Shown here: in pieces, positions 10,214 through 21,495 of the stretch | How positions within the stretch are numbered: position 1 is the first letter of the stretch | Layout: every line of letters starts with the position of its first letter | Source: Alosa alosa | Lineage: Eukaryota; Chordata; Actinopteri; Clupeiformes; Clupeidae | Reading direction: 5' to 3' | Assembly: GCF_017589495.1 (NCBI RefSeq) | Contig: NC_063211.1 | Coordinates: 17,438,007-17,502,006 of the forward strand | DNA length: 64,000 nucleotides | Notes under the pieces: generated by a model | Databases searched by the model: none | Told to the model about the DNA's origin: nothing | What the model saw: only the letters and a program-made list of their open reading frames with translations | Program-made: the position numbers and the translations under genes

Positions 10214-11684
10214 GGCAGGCCAGCTTTGGTTGAAGTCGAGGATGAAGATGCTGAGACTAACTCCGTCAGGCGTTAGGGTGCCTGTGTGGCTGGTGATTGT
10301 CCAGTCTTCCACTGACCTGCAGTGTGTTGCCCAGGGTTGAGGTCAGTTGTGTTCATGTTAGCTGGTCTGCTCTCCCGCAACTGGCTTTTTAAAGCTGATG
10401 ATAGATGGAAGAGCAAAGCGACAGAAACAAAATGGCAGACTCGATGTAACAACCAATTAAAACAGTAGCGTCACTGCAATAGAGCGCTTCCATGAAACTT
10501 GTGGCTCATTCCCCATAAATACTTCACTTACAGTATTGAAAAAGACATTTTGGGCCAGCAAATGGGATCCATATCTTTGCTAATGACAGACAATTCTTGT
10601 GACAGTTATGTGCTGTTAGGCAAATATATGGAAGGGGCGTTTTACCAGTAAGTGCCCTCTAACTCAATTGAAGTTGTGTATTCCTTCTCCTCTGTGCTTT
10701 AATGTGCATTTAGAGTGGAAGACGCTATGGCGGAGCACTGTAATGGCGTTTGGTACAGTGCAAAACAGACATCCGTTTCCCTCTCATCCTCCTTAGGGCA
10801 ATTACGGCCGTTTTAAGTGTACTCCTCTCTTGTCTGTCTCACAGTTAATCACAATAGGGGTTTTTACCAAGAGATAAAGAGGTGATCGGGAACAATTTGA
10901 TTTTTCAACTTTCCAGGGTTTTGTCCTGTCTTGAATTAAATTTATGGCATTTGCTAGTCAGGAGAGAAAACTCAACTTTTCCACACAGTCCCCTGTCGAA
11001 GGAATTTCCTTCTCAGGCCACATTCAAACAACAGGTGCAGCCATGACTTCACAGCATGAAGAATGTTGTCTTTTTCAGGGGCAGAATCTCACAGGATGTA
11101 AATCCTTTGCAGCGTTTTCTGTTTTTAGGAGATACATTTATCACTTCTGGTACAGCAAGAAGAGCAGACCTGGTTTGTAATGAGCTCTCTGACAAATGTA
11201 GAATTTATAGTCGTCTTTTTAGAGTCTGAAGCGCCCCGTGACACCATGACAGGGGTTTTGTCTGACCAGGGGATCTTGTGAACCTCAAGAGGTAAACTGG
11301 ACCTGGGAAAAAAGATATATCAACACTGGAAAGTTCTCCTCTGTCTCCTCTGTCTAAGGGCATTTTTCCATGTATCTGATTGCATACAGCTCAAGATCAG
11401 TTGGATGTGCATGTTGGATCTAAACTGGACATGGACCCATTGTTTACATGTGAAAATGTTCAAGGGAGTGGATTTTTGAGCTGATTTGTGTGAAATCTTT
11501 GGAGGCTTCTGTTTTTGCATTTAAAAATCTTTTCAGTCGTGATTTTGGTAATAAATATACATCTTCGTAAAACTTGTGCTTTTATGAGCACATACAGTAT
11601 AACATTATAAAGTATAACTTTACTTAGATCATATAAACACCAATACTGGTAATATATATAACAACAGCAGCATCTAAGCAGTTA
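10214..11684. other. Spacer without recognisable gene
   Basis: Unique sequence with no long simple repeat and no family-like frame. The 78-codon plus frame at 10944-11180 and the antisense frame at 11320-11520 show no motif. Nothing else supported. Confidence 0.45.
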
Positions 11685-11720
<36 letters not shown>

Positions 11721-11799
11721 TTTAGTAGTAGTAGTAGTAGTCCTAGTCGTAGTAGTAGTCGTAGTAGTAGTAGTCATAGTATTAGTAGTAGAAGTATTA
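11685..11799. repeat. (ATT)n then (AGT)n compound trinucleotide repeat
   Basis: Twelve ATT units at 11685-11721, then an interrupted AGT series at 11724-11799 with CCT, CGT and CAT variants. Confidence 0.93.
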
Positions 11800-12606
11800 C
11801 TTTGATTATTAGTGCTGTTGTTGTTGCTGCTGTTTTCTGTAGGCAGGGCATTTGTATTTGCAATGGCTCTCAGGCTCCGACTGTCTCTGATAATCCAGAT
11901 GCATTTTATGAAGTTGCCAGAGACAAAGTGTGTTGTCTGAATGCTGCGCGCCTTATAATGATGCTGTCATAACTACTCTTCTCTGTTCGGGGCTAAACGA
12001 TTGTGAGCCACATCTTTTAAACCAAGCTCACAAATGAACACATTCTCCATCACAAAACCGGCTCTGACAGTGATGTATGGATTTTGAGATGAGCTCTGAA
12101 AAACTGATGGATTTGTGATCTTATAAATGCTTAGACAAACTAATGCATGTAATTATATTTTCCATTTGAAGTCTATTGCTCGGCATCTTATTACAATATC
12201 ATTAGTCAAAATGGCCAGAAAATGATACAGTTTGCACATTTTTTTCTTGGGGGGCAATTACAGCAAGTTCATTCCTTTGACTGGAATAAAAAAGAATTCA
12301 ATTTGTTCCTTTCTCAGGAAGACATCATTGGGCATTGTAGTGTAAGTGTTTGTAATTGTGGAAAATCTTATTTACAGGCTGTGGATTACCCTACGCCAAC
12401 AGACACCACTCGTAGGCCTGTGCATGCAGATGTGTAGTGCTAAAGCAGCAGAGAGGAGATCAAAGCAGAGGAGCAGCAACGATCGCCTTTTTTCTCTCTT
12501 TTTATTCACTCATTCCTGCTATCTTCCTCTCCCTCTCTCCTTCATTTCTCGCGTTCACTTTGGTAGGGGGGCTATGCACATATGGGGGTAGGTTTGGAGA
12601 ATGATC

Positions 12607-12636
12607 GGGTGGGGGTGGGGGTATGGGGGTGAGGGT
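12607..12636 (+). other. G-quadruplex motif
   Basis: GGG, GGGGG, GGGGG, GGGGG and GGG with loops of 1-3 nt. Part of a G-rich patch from 12605 to about 12640. Confidence 0.75.
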
Positions 12637-12902
12637 GACTGCGATGAGGCAGAAGTGGAAGGCAGGTTCATTATCCCTGCGTCGGGGGACCTTAGTCTAA
12701 TACTGGTCTCTGGTCTCTCCGGTCTGGCTGAGGATCCAGTCGAGTCGACGTGCTGCCCTCATCACGAGCCATAATGATGTCCCTCCTCATCATTCATGAT
12801 CTCTTTCTCATGAGCAGAGTGCGGAGCTAGGGCCGAGGAATGAGGAGTGCAGCGGGGAACCTGGCTAGGGTGGAAACCTTCACACATTTACTCTGCTGAG
12901 GA

Positions 12903-12931
12903 GGGCAGGGGAGGGGGAGGGGGGTTGGGGG
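12903..12931 (+). other. G-quadruplex motif
   Basis: GGG, GGGG, GGGGG, GGGGGG and GGGGG with loops of 1-2 nt. Confidence 0.75.
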
Positions 12932-13340
12932 TGGAAAAAGCCTTTAACTGCTGGTCAGACGAACCTCTAGTCTCTCATGGGGGGACAGCTGGGATGCAGA
13001 GAGCTCTCTCTAGTGTTTGGAGTCGGCAACAGGCTGGCTCTCCTACTGTATATGAAAACACAAGCTAGCCCACGAGGAGGATGGTGTTTTATTTAAAAAA
13101 GCACAATGAACACTTTAACAATGAATTAAGTGCTTCATTATTGTCAACATTGAAGCACTCCTACACATGCCACTTTTAAGGGGAACAAATAACAAAATCG
13201 TAATATTTTTTGTGTTTTTTGTTTGTTTGTCCCCACAAGAGCCATTTACTGTAGGAAGAGTCGGGTGTGTCTGCATCCTGAACAACTGAGGACGACTCCA
13301 GAGACATCTCAAATGAGGAAGAGTGTGGTGAGCAGAGATC

Positions 13341-13396
13341 CACACACACATACACACACACAAACACACACACACACACACACACACATACACACC
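13341..13396. repeat. (CA)n microsatellite
   Basis: CA units with TA and AA interruptions. The antisense Cys/Val strings are shadows. Confidence 0.95.
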
Positions 13397-13904
13397 ATTT
13401 GTCATGTCCATCATCCGTCCGTCTCACACAGCAAAGCATGGACCTTAGACAAGGATGAGTGATGTAGAAAGAGCAGTGATAACAAAAAACCTAAAGTATA
13501 GTGTCCTCCTAATGTTGACCCATGGTGCCCTTTGAACTTGTCAACATGTTTTATGAACTTCACATTACCATTTTTTATGAACTTCAACATTCTCCTTTGC
13601 CTTGAATGTTTAGAAGAAGAAAAAAAAAGATTATTTAGCATATCATATTCACAGTCTCACAGATCCAGCATATCAAGGCAAGCAGCTATGAAATAGCATA
13701 ATCAGTTTTTATTTAAACTGTATAACATCACTTGCTTGTCCAAATACAGTCTATCTACAGTGATATAATTTCTGTAAGGTTTTGAACTAAAAGTTAGTTA
13801 TTTAGATGTATCTAAATTACTGGAAAATCTACTGGATTGTAGCGTTTTATTGGCAATGAACATTGACTGAGAGTATGAGTGTATGGAAGTGGAGAAACAT
13901 GTGA

Positions 13905-13939
13905 AAATAATAATAATAATAAAATAAAATAAATAAAAC
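13905..13939. repeat. (AAT)n/(AAAT)n repeat
   Basis: AATAATAATAAT followed by AAAATAAAATAAATAAA. Confidence 0.85.
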
Positions 13940-14226
13940 AAATTGTTCTGATTTATGGTGGTTGAGGACATACAATCTGTGTTAGGCTGTGTTAGTTAGA
14001 TAACTTGCTAAGTATTATTTTGTGTCAGTGATCATCAGTAGCCTTTATGTCTGGAGAAGGAGGTGTCAATCCCTGCTCTTAATATGTATTTGTATGGTTA
14101 TTTATTCACACAATTTCGCTGTAGTCATTTATTTGCACAATGTGTGTAGTGTCTTGTGTAGCATAACAGGTCCTTTGTTAATATTTGGATGTCATGTTTT
14201 AATCAGTGTTAGTCACTCAAATGATA

Positions 14227-14228
14227 TG

Positions 14229-14270
<42 letters not shown>
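14227..14270. repeat. (GT)n microsatellite
   Basis: About 21 GT units with a GCGT interruption near its start. Confidence 0.95.
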
Positions 14271-14271
<1 letters not shown>

Positions 14272-14305
14272 ATTTCACTGTTTGTTGTGTTTCTGTGTGT
14301 GCATC

Positions 14306-14308
<3 letters not shown>

Positions 14309-14369
<61 letters not shown>

Positions 14370-14370
14370 T
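14309..14370. repeat. (GT)n microsatellite
   Basis: About 28 GT units ending in GCGCG. It is followed directly by a block that recurs at 17545 (see 14370-14410). Confidence 0.96.
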
Positions 14371-14410
14371 TTATGACAGCTATAGAAGATTGCTACTGTA
14401 GCAGATAAGA
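14368..14410 (+). repeat. Low-copy repeat, copy 1 (TTTATGACAGCTATAG block)
   Basis: GCGTTTATGACAGCTATAG followed by AAGATTGCTACTGTAGCAGAT. The same block recurs at 17542-17577, with GG for GA and a short deletion, again directly after a GT/CG run. The pair is a locally duplicated unit that includes the microsatellite border. Confidence 0.7.
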
Positions 14411-14509
14411 TCTCACTGTTTGTGTATTGGTGCATCATTCTGTTTGTGTGTGTGTGGGCATGCACATGAACAAATAGCTGCCCTGTAATACCGCAAAACC
14501 ACTGTTCTC

Positions 14510-14553
14510 TCTCTTTCTCTCTCTTTCTCTCTCCCTCCCTCTCTCTCTCTCAC
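14510..14553. repeat. Interrupted (CT)n tract
   Basis: TCTCTCTTTCTCTC units followed by CCCTCCCTCTCTC. Confidence 0.85.
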
Positions 14554-14599
14554 CACAAAGCTGCAAGTACATACACATGACAAATGATACTGGGTTGGG

Positions 14600-16000
14600 A
14601 AATGTTTTGATAGTCAATATTATTTGTTATTTGTTTATTTATTCATTAATTTAATCTCACATTTGTGGTTATTGGGAAGTGAACTTCCTGCTTGAGGAGG
14701 CATGCTGTATTGATTTTTGATTATTTTGAGTAACAAAGATGCATGTCCCCAAATCGATCCATAAAGACGTGTTCTAAAACACAGTGGATCTGCACAGTGA
14801 GTGACAGGTCATTCTTGATCAGTTTCCTGTTCACTAGATTAACCAAGCAACAGCATACAGCATAAATATAGACCTTCCCATGGTATACTATGATAATGAT
14901 CTTATTGTAGTTAAAGGAAATGTTACTATTTTTTAAATCTTTTTGGATGCAAAATATTTGGCAGGCTTGTCAAGATTCAGTGGCAATTACAAGTTGGAAA
15001 TTTAAATAAATTAGATAAAAAAATATTCAGGATTGGAATTTCAAAACAACCCTTATTACCTTGCACACATGTTTAAGGTGAACATGCCGTAGGATGTCGG
15101 AGATGTTGTGTTGGCATCTTCTAAAGAGTTCAGTTCGAGGGCACACACTGCCACATTTCCCCAGCCTTTTGACAAATGAGATGCTCATTGAACAATTATC
15201 GCCTTCAAGATTACAAATGTGTTAATAGAATTTATCACTGTCTCATTGTGTGTTTAAAGCCATATTAATCAAGTGATTCATTGCAAAATATTACTCATTG
15301 AGGAAGGCCTTTTTTCCCCACTGTTGCTCATCTTCCTTAAATGGCTACATTTTGGCCGGATAACATTTTAAAAGCTGTCTTTTTTCTTTTCTCCTCCTTC
15401 CTTCCTTTCTTTTTTTTTTTCAAAGTTCCTTTTTAAGGAAATGGGGTCCTCCCACCCTCTTGAGATGTCAGTGAGGACATCTTTGATCTTAGTGTAAAGA
15501 CAAGAGTGTTCATTAGTCATCTGTCCCTCCCTGGCTCTAATGCTATATCATTCCCACAACTCCAGTCATCAGCCGGAGCAAGATGCTCGCGCGCAGCGTG
15601 ACCCTGTCATTTTCTGCCGCTGTTTGCTCCTTTGGCGTGCTTGATTGCTGCAGATGCCCATCACATCAGTGGCAGAAGGGGAAAGCAAGTATATTTACTT
15701 GTGTGTTTAATTTGTGTTGGTGCTTCCGTATATGGTGAGGAGAGATGAGGGTGAATATATTGAATATACACAAAATGTGGAGACAGAAATGAAATATCGA
15801 GACAGATGTTGCTATATAGACCGTGTGTAAATTGCATCAAGAATTATATAGCATATTTATATAACATATGAATGAAAATATATTAATTTACTTGACATAT
15901 TTCATTTACAAGGAATTTGCATCTGTTGTGATATTAAATTAAATGAAAATAGTAGCAATGACACGTCTCCCTCCAGTCGCATTCTTACATTTGTACCTGC
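14600..16000. other. AT-rich spacer, part with conserved-element character
   Basis: No microsatellite and no family-like frame. The part at about 15080-15360 is repeat-free, with several TTAATA/ATTAAT words (GTGTTAATAGAA, CATATTAATCAAG), as in conserved non-coding elements. A pyrimidine patch lies at about 15379-15420. Confidence 0.35.
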
Positions 16001-16005
16001 ATTGA

Positions 16006-16020
16006 CCACTAGAGGGAGCT
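16006..16020 (+). promoter_or_regulatory. CTCF-like site, forward
   Basis: CCACTAGAGGGAGCT matches the CTCF core CCASYAGRGGGCRCY except for A in place of the C after GGG. This is the best CTCF-type match I found in the window. The same strand as the 10199 candidate. Confidence 0.5.
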
Positions 16021-16932
16021 ACGTCCTTGTCTCATCTGCGTCATCTTCCCTGGCAGGCAGGCCGCGTGCTCTTTGAATATTCCTCATCTCATCCCGTCCA
16101 AAAACAATCCTAATTGGGCCTTTTGCTCGGCCTCCTCTCCGCCTCTCCTCTCCGTATCCACGGTGGACACACGGGCGCATTCTCCTCTACCTTCACCACG
16201 CAGTTTAATTCTGACAAATGTGATGTTTCAGTTAAAATGTTAATAGGAGAGCGGTGTACGTGGAAAAGGGGGTTTGGTGGTAGTGGGGGAACGCACATCA
16301 AAGTGCATGCATTAACATTTGCTACTCGCGTTATTTCTTGTTCTGTTTAGTCTCTCGGGGTGCACGTTTGAGATTCTCTCCTGGTTTTCTTTGCCACTAA
16401 TAATTCCTGATGCTTCCTTGCGAAGGTGAAGTACCTAAGCGAGGCAAATGAGGCGGACTGATTGGGCTTGCTAACACCCCCACCCCCACACACACACACA
16501 CTTCTCCTGGAAGATCCAGGAGATCTGAAATGAGGGGGCCGTACCCAGATGATGCACAGATGTAAGCGCTTGGCTTTGAAGAAAATTCCATCAAAAGGAA
16601 CAATAAATTAGAAGAACGACGCGTGGAAATACCTTTCCTTTTTTCCTCTTTCTGCCTTTTCATTCCTCTTCATTTCTTCTCCCTCCTCAGTGAAATCTCA
16701 ATTGGTCTCATAGCTCTCTCATTTAGCAGACAACAGAGATCTTTTAGGAGATGTAATGGACGTGTTTAGGAATGAAAGCTCAAAGCTAATATGTCAGCTT
16801 TGTTCCCCACCTGGTGGGTGAACGGAGTGAAGTATGAGACATTTCTGGGCTCAGCAGTGCTGTTGATTAGACAAACACCTTCGTCTGTGTTTCAGGTAGT
16901 TACTGCTCTGTGTGTGTGTGTGTGTGTACTCC

Positions 16933-16946
16933 TGTGTGCTCACCAC

Positions 16947-17014
<68 letters not shown>

Positions 17015-17062
17015 CGTGTACTGTACTCTAATGTGTGCTCACCACACCGTGTGTGTGTGTGT
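16933..17062. repeat. (GT)n microsatellite between two copies of TGTGCTCACCACAC
   Basis: GT units at 16951-17018 (about 34) are flanked by TGTGCTCACCACAC starting at 16934 and 17034. Each copy is preceded by a GTACT-type word and followed by another GT run. The unit looks tandemly duplicated. Confidence 0.85.
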
Positions 17063-17468
17063 TCACTGCTCATGGAAGCGTACACATTCCTATATGTTTG
17101 ACACTGGCCACTGAACCACCATTCACATTCACTATGCTGGATGTGTGCTGTAACAGCTGCGTGAGCAGTTTGAGTCGTGTCTGAGATGCGGGTCATGCAG
17201 GCAGTGTGAGTACTCTGAACTTCTGTTTCAACTTGGTTTTATGTTTATGACTGTGTTTGAGTCAGTGACCTTGAGTTTAGACCTTTGTTTGAATGGCTGA
17301 GGGTGGGTTGATAATTGTGAAAAACAACAACAACAACAACAGTGGCCCTTGGCTGGACCAAGTTATTTTCCTATTGTTTGTATTTGTATTGTATGTATTA
17401 CTGTGTTTATCTGACTGCAAAGTTAGGTTGAGCCTACAGTAAGGTCTTTAGCTGGACTAGGATATTCT

Positions 17469-17474
17469 CGTGTG

Positions 17475-17524
<50 letters not shown>

Positions 17525-17545
17525 TGCGTGCGTGCGTGCGTGCGT
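17469..17545. repeat. (GT)n(CGTG)n microsatellite
   Basis: About 25 GT units, then five CGTG units. Confidence 0.95.
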
Positions 17546-17577
17546 TTATGACAGCTATAGGAGATTGCTAGCAGATG
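17542..17577 (+). repeat. Low-copy repeat, copy 2 (TTTATGACAGCTATAG block)
   Basis: TTTATGACAGCTATAG followed by GAGATTGCTAGCAGATGA. Second copy of the block at 14370, in the same orientation and the same position relative to a GT array. Confidence 0.7.
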
Positions 17578-17877
17578 AGTTAGGCTCCTGGTTGAGTGAT
17601 GCCCTTTAGCTGATCTGATCAGAGGCCTTTGGTTGGACCGTGGTACTCGGTGCTGTGTTTGAATGGGTGAGTGGGGGCAGGGGGGGCTAACAGGTTGTGT
17701 CATAGGTGTTTGGCGTTTGCTTGCGTGCCCGCAGGCCTCTGTGCCACCGCGGAGGTGCCCAGTTGTGGCAGCGCTCACAGGCTCTCAAACGGCCCTGCCA
17801 AGCACGCTTAGTGTCTCCTAACCAGGTGTGACACTAGTGACCTTACTGCCACACAGCACACTAGTAGCACTCAAAGG

Positions 17878-18101
17878 CATGTGTGTGAGTGTATGCATGT
17901 TTCCGCGCACGCGTGTGTGTGTGTGTTTGCGTGTGTTTGCGTGTGAGCGTTTGCATGTGTGTGTTTGTGCATGTGTGCATATTCCTAATGCTTGCTGTGT
18001 GTGTGTGTGTGTGTGTGTGTGTGCATTTGTGGGTGTAGTAGGCACCTTGGGCCTGTGTGTGTGTTTGTGCGTGTGTGTGTGTGCATGCATGTGTGTTTGT
18101 C
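17878..18101. repeat. Complex (GT)n/(GTGTTTGC)n block
   Basis: Alternating GT runs, GTGTTTGC units, GCATGTGT units and a clean GT run at 17996-18023. All frames on both strands over it are Cys/Val or Thr/His strings. Confidence 0.88.
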
Positions 18102-18418
18102 TGCCACACACCGAGTACTCCTCCCCTGTTGCCTGCCAGAAGACATTACGTGTGGCTCCTGAGACAATGCAAACATTGACGTGACCAATAAGGGCCAGGT
18201 AGCGGCGCATCTGTCAGGCCGCATTTGCGGAGATTTCCCTCGGCTTGCCGGATCTGCCGCAGCGAGTCTCGTCGTCGTTTAGTCACAGTGGATCATGGCC
18301 GTTAAGGTTTCAGCAGATACTCCACAAACCAACCCCACTGCTCGTGGAGTTAATTGATTAACGTCCCTGCGAATCACAGTCAGAGGAGACATGTCAGCTA
18401 GTGATGGGAGTGGGGGAC

Positions 18419-18784
18419 CTCCTCTCCTCTCTTCTCTTCTCTTCTCTTTTCTTCTCTTCTCTTCTCTTCTCTTCTCTTCTCTTCTCTTCTCTTCTCTTTA
18501 TCTTCTCTTCTCTTCTCCTTATTTCTCTTCTCTTCTCTTCTCTTCTCCTTATTTCTCTTCTTCTCTTCTCTTCTCTTCTCTTCTCTTCTTCTCTTCTTCT
18601 CTTCTCTTCTTCTCTTCTCTTCTTTTCTCTTCTCTTTATTTCTCTTCTCTTTTCTTTTCTCTTCTCTTCTCTTCTCTTCTTCTTTTCTCTTCTCTTCTCT
18701 TCTCTTCTCTCTTTTCTCTCTTTTCTCTTATTTTATCTCTTCTCTGCTATTCCTTTGTCTTCTCCTCTCTTCTCTTCTCCACTT
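18419..18784. repeat. Long (TCTCT)n-type pyrimidine array
   Basis: About 366 bp of almost pure C/T built from CTTCT pentamers with TTTTC, CTTCTT and CCTTATTT variants. Only a handful of purines interrupt it. The long Ser/Leu/Phe frames (133-134 codons) on the plus strand are its translation, not genes. Such mirror-like homopyrimidine arrays can adopt triplex (H-DNA) structure and are prone to length change. Confidence 0.96.
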
Positions 18785-18836
18785 CCATTCTTTGAGAGCT
18801 GAGCTGAAGGAACCAAGACTTCAGCTCCCTACTGTA

Positions 18837-19079
18837 ACACACACACACACACACACACATTCTCTCACACACTCTCTTTCTCACACACAGATATGCGGAC
18901 ACAGCTAGAGTTCAGCATTCTAAATGTCATACTCTTCTGCATATAGATGTGTGCACAAAGACACCTAAAAAAACACTGGCTGTCTTATTTACACAGACAC
19001 ATACACACACACACACACACGCACAAACAGACATACACACACACACACATACTCATGTACTCACACACAGATACACACG
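18837..19079. repeat. Several (CA)n microsatellites
   Basis: CA units at 18837-18859, 18863-18890 (mixed with CT), 18999-19020 and 19031-19048, with shorter runs to 19079. Confidence 0.9.
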
Positions 19080-19255
19080 CGGTGTGAAGGCATGCTTTCA
19101 CCCCGTAGATGTCGTTGTGACATCGTCCTTCTGTCCTTCTTTTCCCTTTTCTTCTCCTTTCTTTCTTTACTTCCCTAAAGTATGTGCCTCATGGGTTACT
19201 TTTCTTTCTTCGGCCGCGCTGGCATAGTCCCGAGGACTGGGGAGTGTGTGTGAGT

Positions 19256-19276
19256 CTGTGTGTGTGTGTGTGTGTG
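19256..19276. repeat. (GT)n microsatellite
   Basis: About ten GT units running into GGGGGGG. Confidence 0.88.
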
Positions 19277-19279
19277 GGG

Positions 19280-20262
19280 GGGCAATGAGAATGTGGGAGT
19301 GGAACTAAAGGGTTGTTTATTCTTTCCGCTAAACCACATACCTTTTAGAGTGGCTTTGGACAACAGCCTAAAACAATACTGGAGGCCAAGTATACAAATG
19401 ACTAAGTCCTGGTGTGGAGGCCGAGGCGCAGTGCCAGAGAGGAGAGCTCTCATACCCCAATATTGACAGACGAGTGAGTGACGCTTTTAGCTAATTGATA
19501 TTTCTGATTAGGTATTAACATTACTGCTGATGGACAACAAACACATTGGTGTGTGAGTGTTAAGCTACACAGAAAAAGACTTCTGGGCATTTCTGTGTGC
19601 GTAATATAATAATAAGCTTGACCTACAAGGCATGGAGAGAGTCAAGTCTGTTGTGAGATTCATTAAAGCGTGATGCCAATGCCTGATTTGGCCTGAGACT
19701 GGCTCATTAATCATAATTTTGCTAATCTTTCAAGCTGCTTGTCATAGTTTCATTACCTTTGCACATATCATTGTATTATTTTTCTTTTTCTCAGTTTGTT
19801 TAGTCAAGGTCCGACAGTTCAGACATATCTGGTTTTGGGGATGGCTTTCACCCTTGCTACTTATCCTCTCATTTCACAAGGATCAATAAATCACCAGTAT
19901 TTTAATACATTTTATGATGCATGCTTTGAAACCCCCAATTTGTTTTTTCATTTGTTTTGTTAGCTTCCCTACAACACTGATAGTGACATGACAGCATAAC
20001 AATCCAGGGCTTACTTAGAACAAGCTGCTCCCTCGAACCTTATACTCTTCAAAAAGCTACCTCTCTCTTTTTCTCTCTCAGCCCTCTCTGGAGGGACAGA
20101 AATAACAGAACTCCTGACCGCTAGAGTCCGGCCGTGTCGGGGTGGAGCCCTGGTGGCCAGCCGTCTACCTGCCAGGTTTCTGTGGAGACTGAGGTCTGAG
20201 GTTTGAGAGGGTGTCTGGGCCCACGATGACCCCGGCGACCCACAGCCCTGCAGCCTTGTGTG
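19280..20262. other. Spacer without recognisable gene
   Basis: Unique sequence. Frames at 19196-19466 and 20011-20292 carry no family motif. Ends at the target duplication of the hAT element. Confidence 0.45.
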
Positions 20263-20270
20263 CTTCACAG
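20263..20270. repeat. 8-bp target-site duplication, left copy
   Basis: CTTCACAG directly before the left terminus. The right copy is CTTCGCAG at 21488-21495, one mismatch. Confidence 0.8.
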
Positions 20271-21487
20271 TAGTGCTGGGCGGTATGACCAAAAATGTAT
20301 ATCACGGTATTTTTCAAAATTCTTACGGTTTCACTGTATAATGACGGTATTTTTTTTTCCATGCATAATCAGATGTTCACAGCATTTTCTGCAGGTTGAG
20401 AGAGGATTTGCTGCAGTACATTGACTAAGGATGGTCTAATTTACTCTCATGATGTACAGTAGAATAACTCCACACTAGTGGTAATGCAGTTTTGCATGGC
20501 CCCAGAAAATGATGCTGTTTACAAAGAGCCACTCATGAGCCTCTAATGAAGAATCTAATCAGAATGCAAAGACTATTGCAGTCAAAATACAGAACTTTTA
20601 CTGTGCAAATTTGACAAACATCTTGTAGCCAATACAACCAATACAAAAAGTAGTGCAACTTGCAATAATTATACTTTTTTTTAAGTAAATTATACAATTA
20701 AAATTATACAATTAAAAATAAAACCTCTCTGCTAATATACTTACTCTGTCAAATAGGCCCATCAGAAACATGCCTTATTGTTATTGTGTGGTTTACATGA
20801 CGTTAGTGGTAGGCTAACGTTAACTTCATGTGGATGTGGATGTCTTGTTAGCCTGCCATGAGCTTCGGTTCGGTTCGCTAGGCAAAACATTAACAAAAAA
20901 GTTTGTTTTGGTGCACTGACGACAGGATCATTTCTAACTAGCCAGCTAGTATTGCTCAGTGCATGTCTATAACATGCTTTACTTGCTACCTGGATAATTT
21001 CAGCGAATATTCTTAAGGTGAGATGAATGATAAGAACATTAAACTTCACTGTGTTCGGTGGGTTGCTAACTAATGACATCACCTACTAGCCAGCTAGTTA
21101 CAGCTGTTGAACAATCTCAATAGAATTTTCGTGACGGTAAATCCCTTTCAATGCAGTATCCCTTTACGTTTTTCCTTAACTAAAGAAACAATTTAAGGTA
21201 TTCTGTGCAACACCCTTAAATAAACCCCTTACCTTAGGAGAAATTAAGCCTTAAAGGGTCATACTTCAGGGGAAAAACTTAAGGTGTTTTGTGTTTACCC
21301 TCACTATGCCTCGCAGTGGCACCATGCGTGCGTGTGAAAAAAAGTCCCGTCTGAAACTCTGTTGCGCGGCGCAGCGTTCCAAACGTTGTGTAATCAAATA
21401 CACCGGTATGGCGGTATATTAAAAATTAATATCATAACGAAAATATACACCGGTATATGGTGTGAACCGGTATACCACCCAGCACTA
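20271..21487. mobile_element. Non-autonomous hAT-type DNA transposon (1217 bp)
   Basis: The left end is TAGTGCTGGGCGGTAT (20271-20286). The right end inverted is TAGTGCTGGGTGGTAT (21472-21487), 15 of 16 identical. The element sits between 8-bp duplications that differ at one base, the size expected for hAT transposase. Subterminal CGGTAT words recur at both ends (three on the left, four on the right), a feature of hAT ends bound by transposase. The interior is AT-rich (about 20570-21020) with GGCTAACGTTAA words and no frame resembling a hAT transposase or BED zinc finger. It would need transposase from elsewhere. The single difference in the duplication and the scattered differences between ends suggest it is not very recent. 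Confidence 0.85.
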
Positions 21488-21495
21488 CTTCGCAG
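21488..21495. repeat. 8-bp target-site duplication, right copy
   Basis: CTTCGCAG immediately after the right terminus. Confidence 0.8.

Larger units (their letters stand above)
17200..17700. repeat. Degenerate local repeats around a (GT)n/(CGTG)n microsatellite
   Basis: CTTTAGCTGGACTAGG (17447-17462) is related to CCTTGGCTGGACCAAG (about 17347) and CTTTGGTTGGACCGTG (about 17626). TTTGAATGGCTGAGGGTGGG (about 17288) is related to TTTGAATGGGTGAGTGGGGG (about 17658). A (CAA)n tract sits at 17324-17341 and the GT/CGTG array at 17469-17545. Confidence 0.55.

Noticed and set aside
17818..18224. His/Thr-rich frames as possible metal-binding proteins
   Set aside because: Shadows of the GT/CA block.
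18391..18802. Two overlapping frames of 133-134 codons made of Ser, Leu and Phe
   Set aside because: Direct translation of the TCTCT pyrimidine array.
20762..21082. 106-codon antisense frame in the hAT element as transposase
   Set aside because: No hAT dimerisation or BED zinc-finger signature, and much too short.
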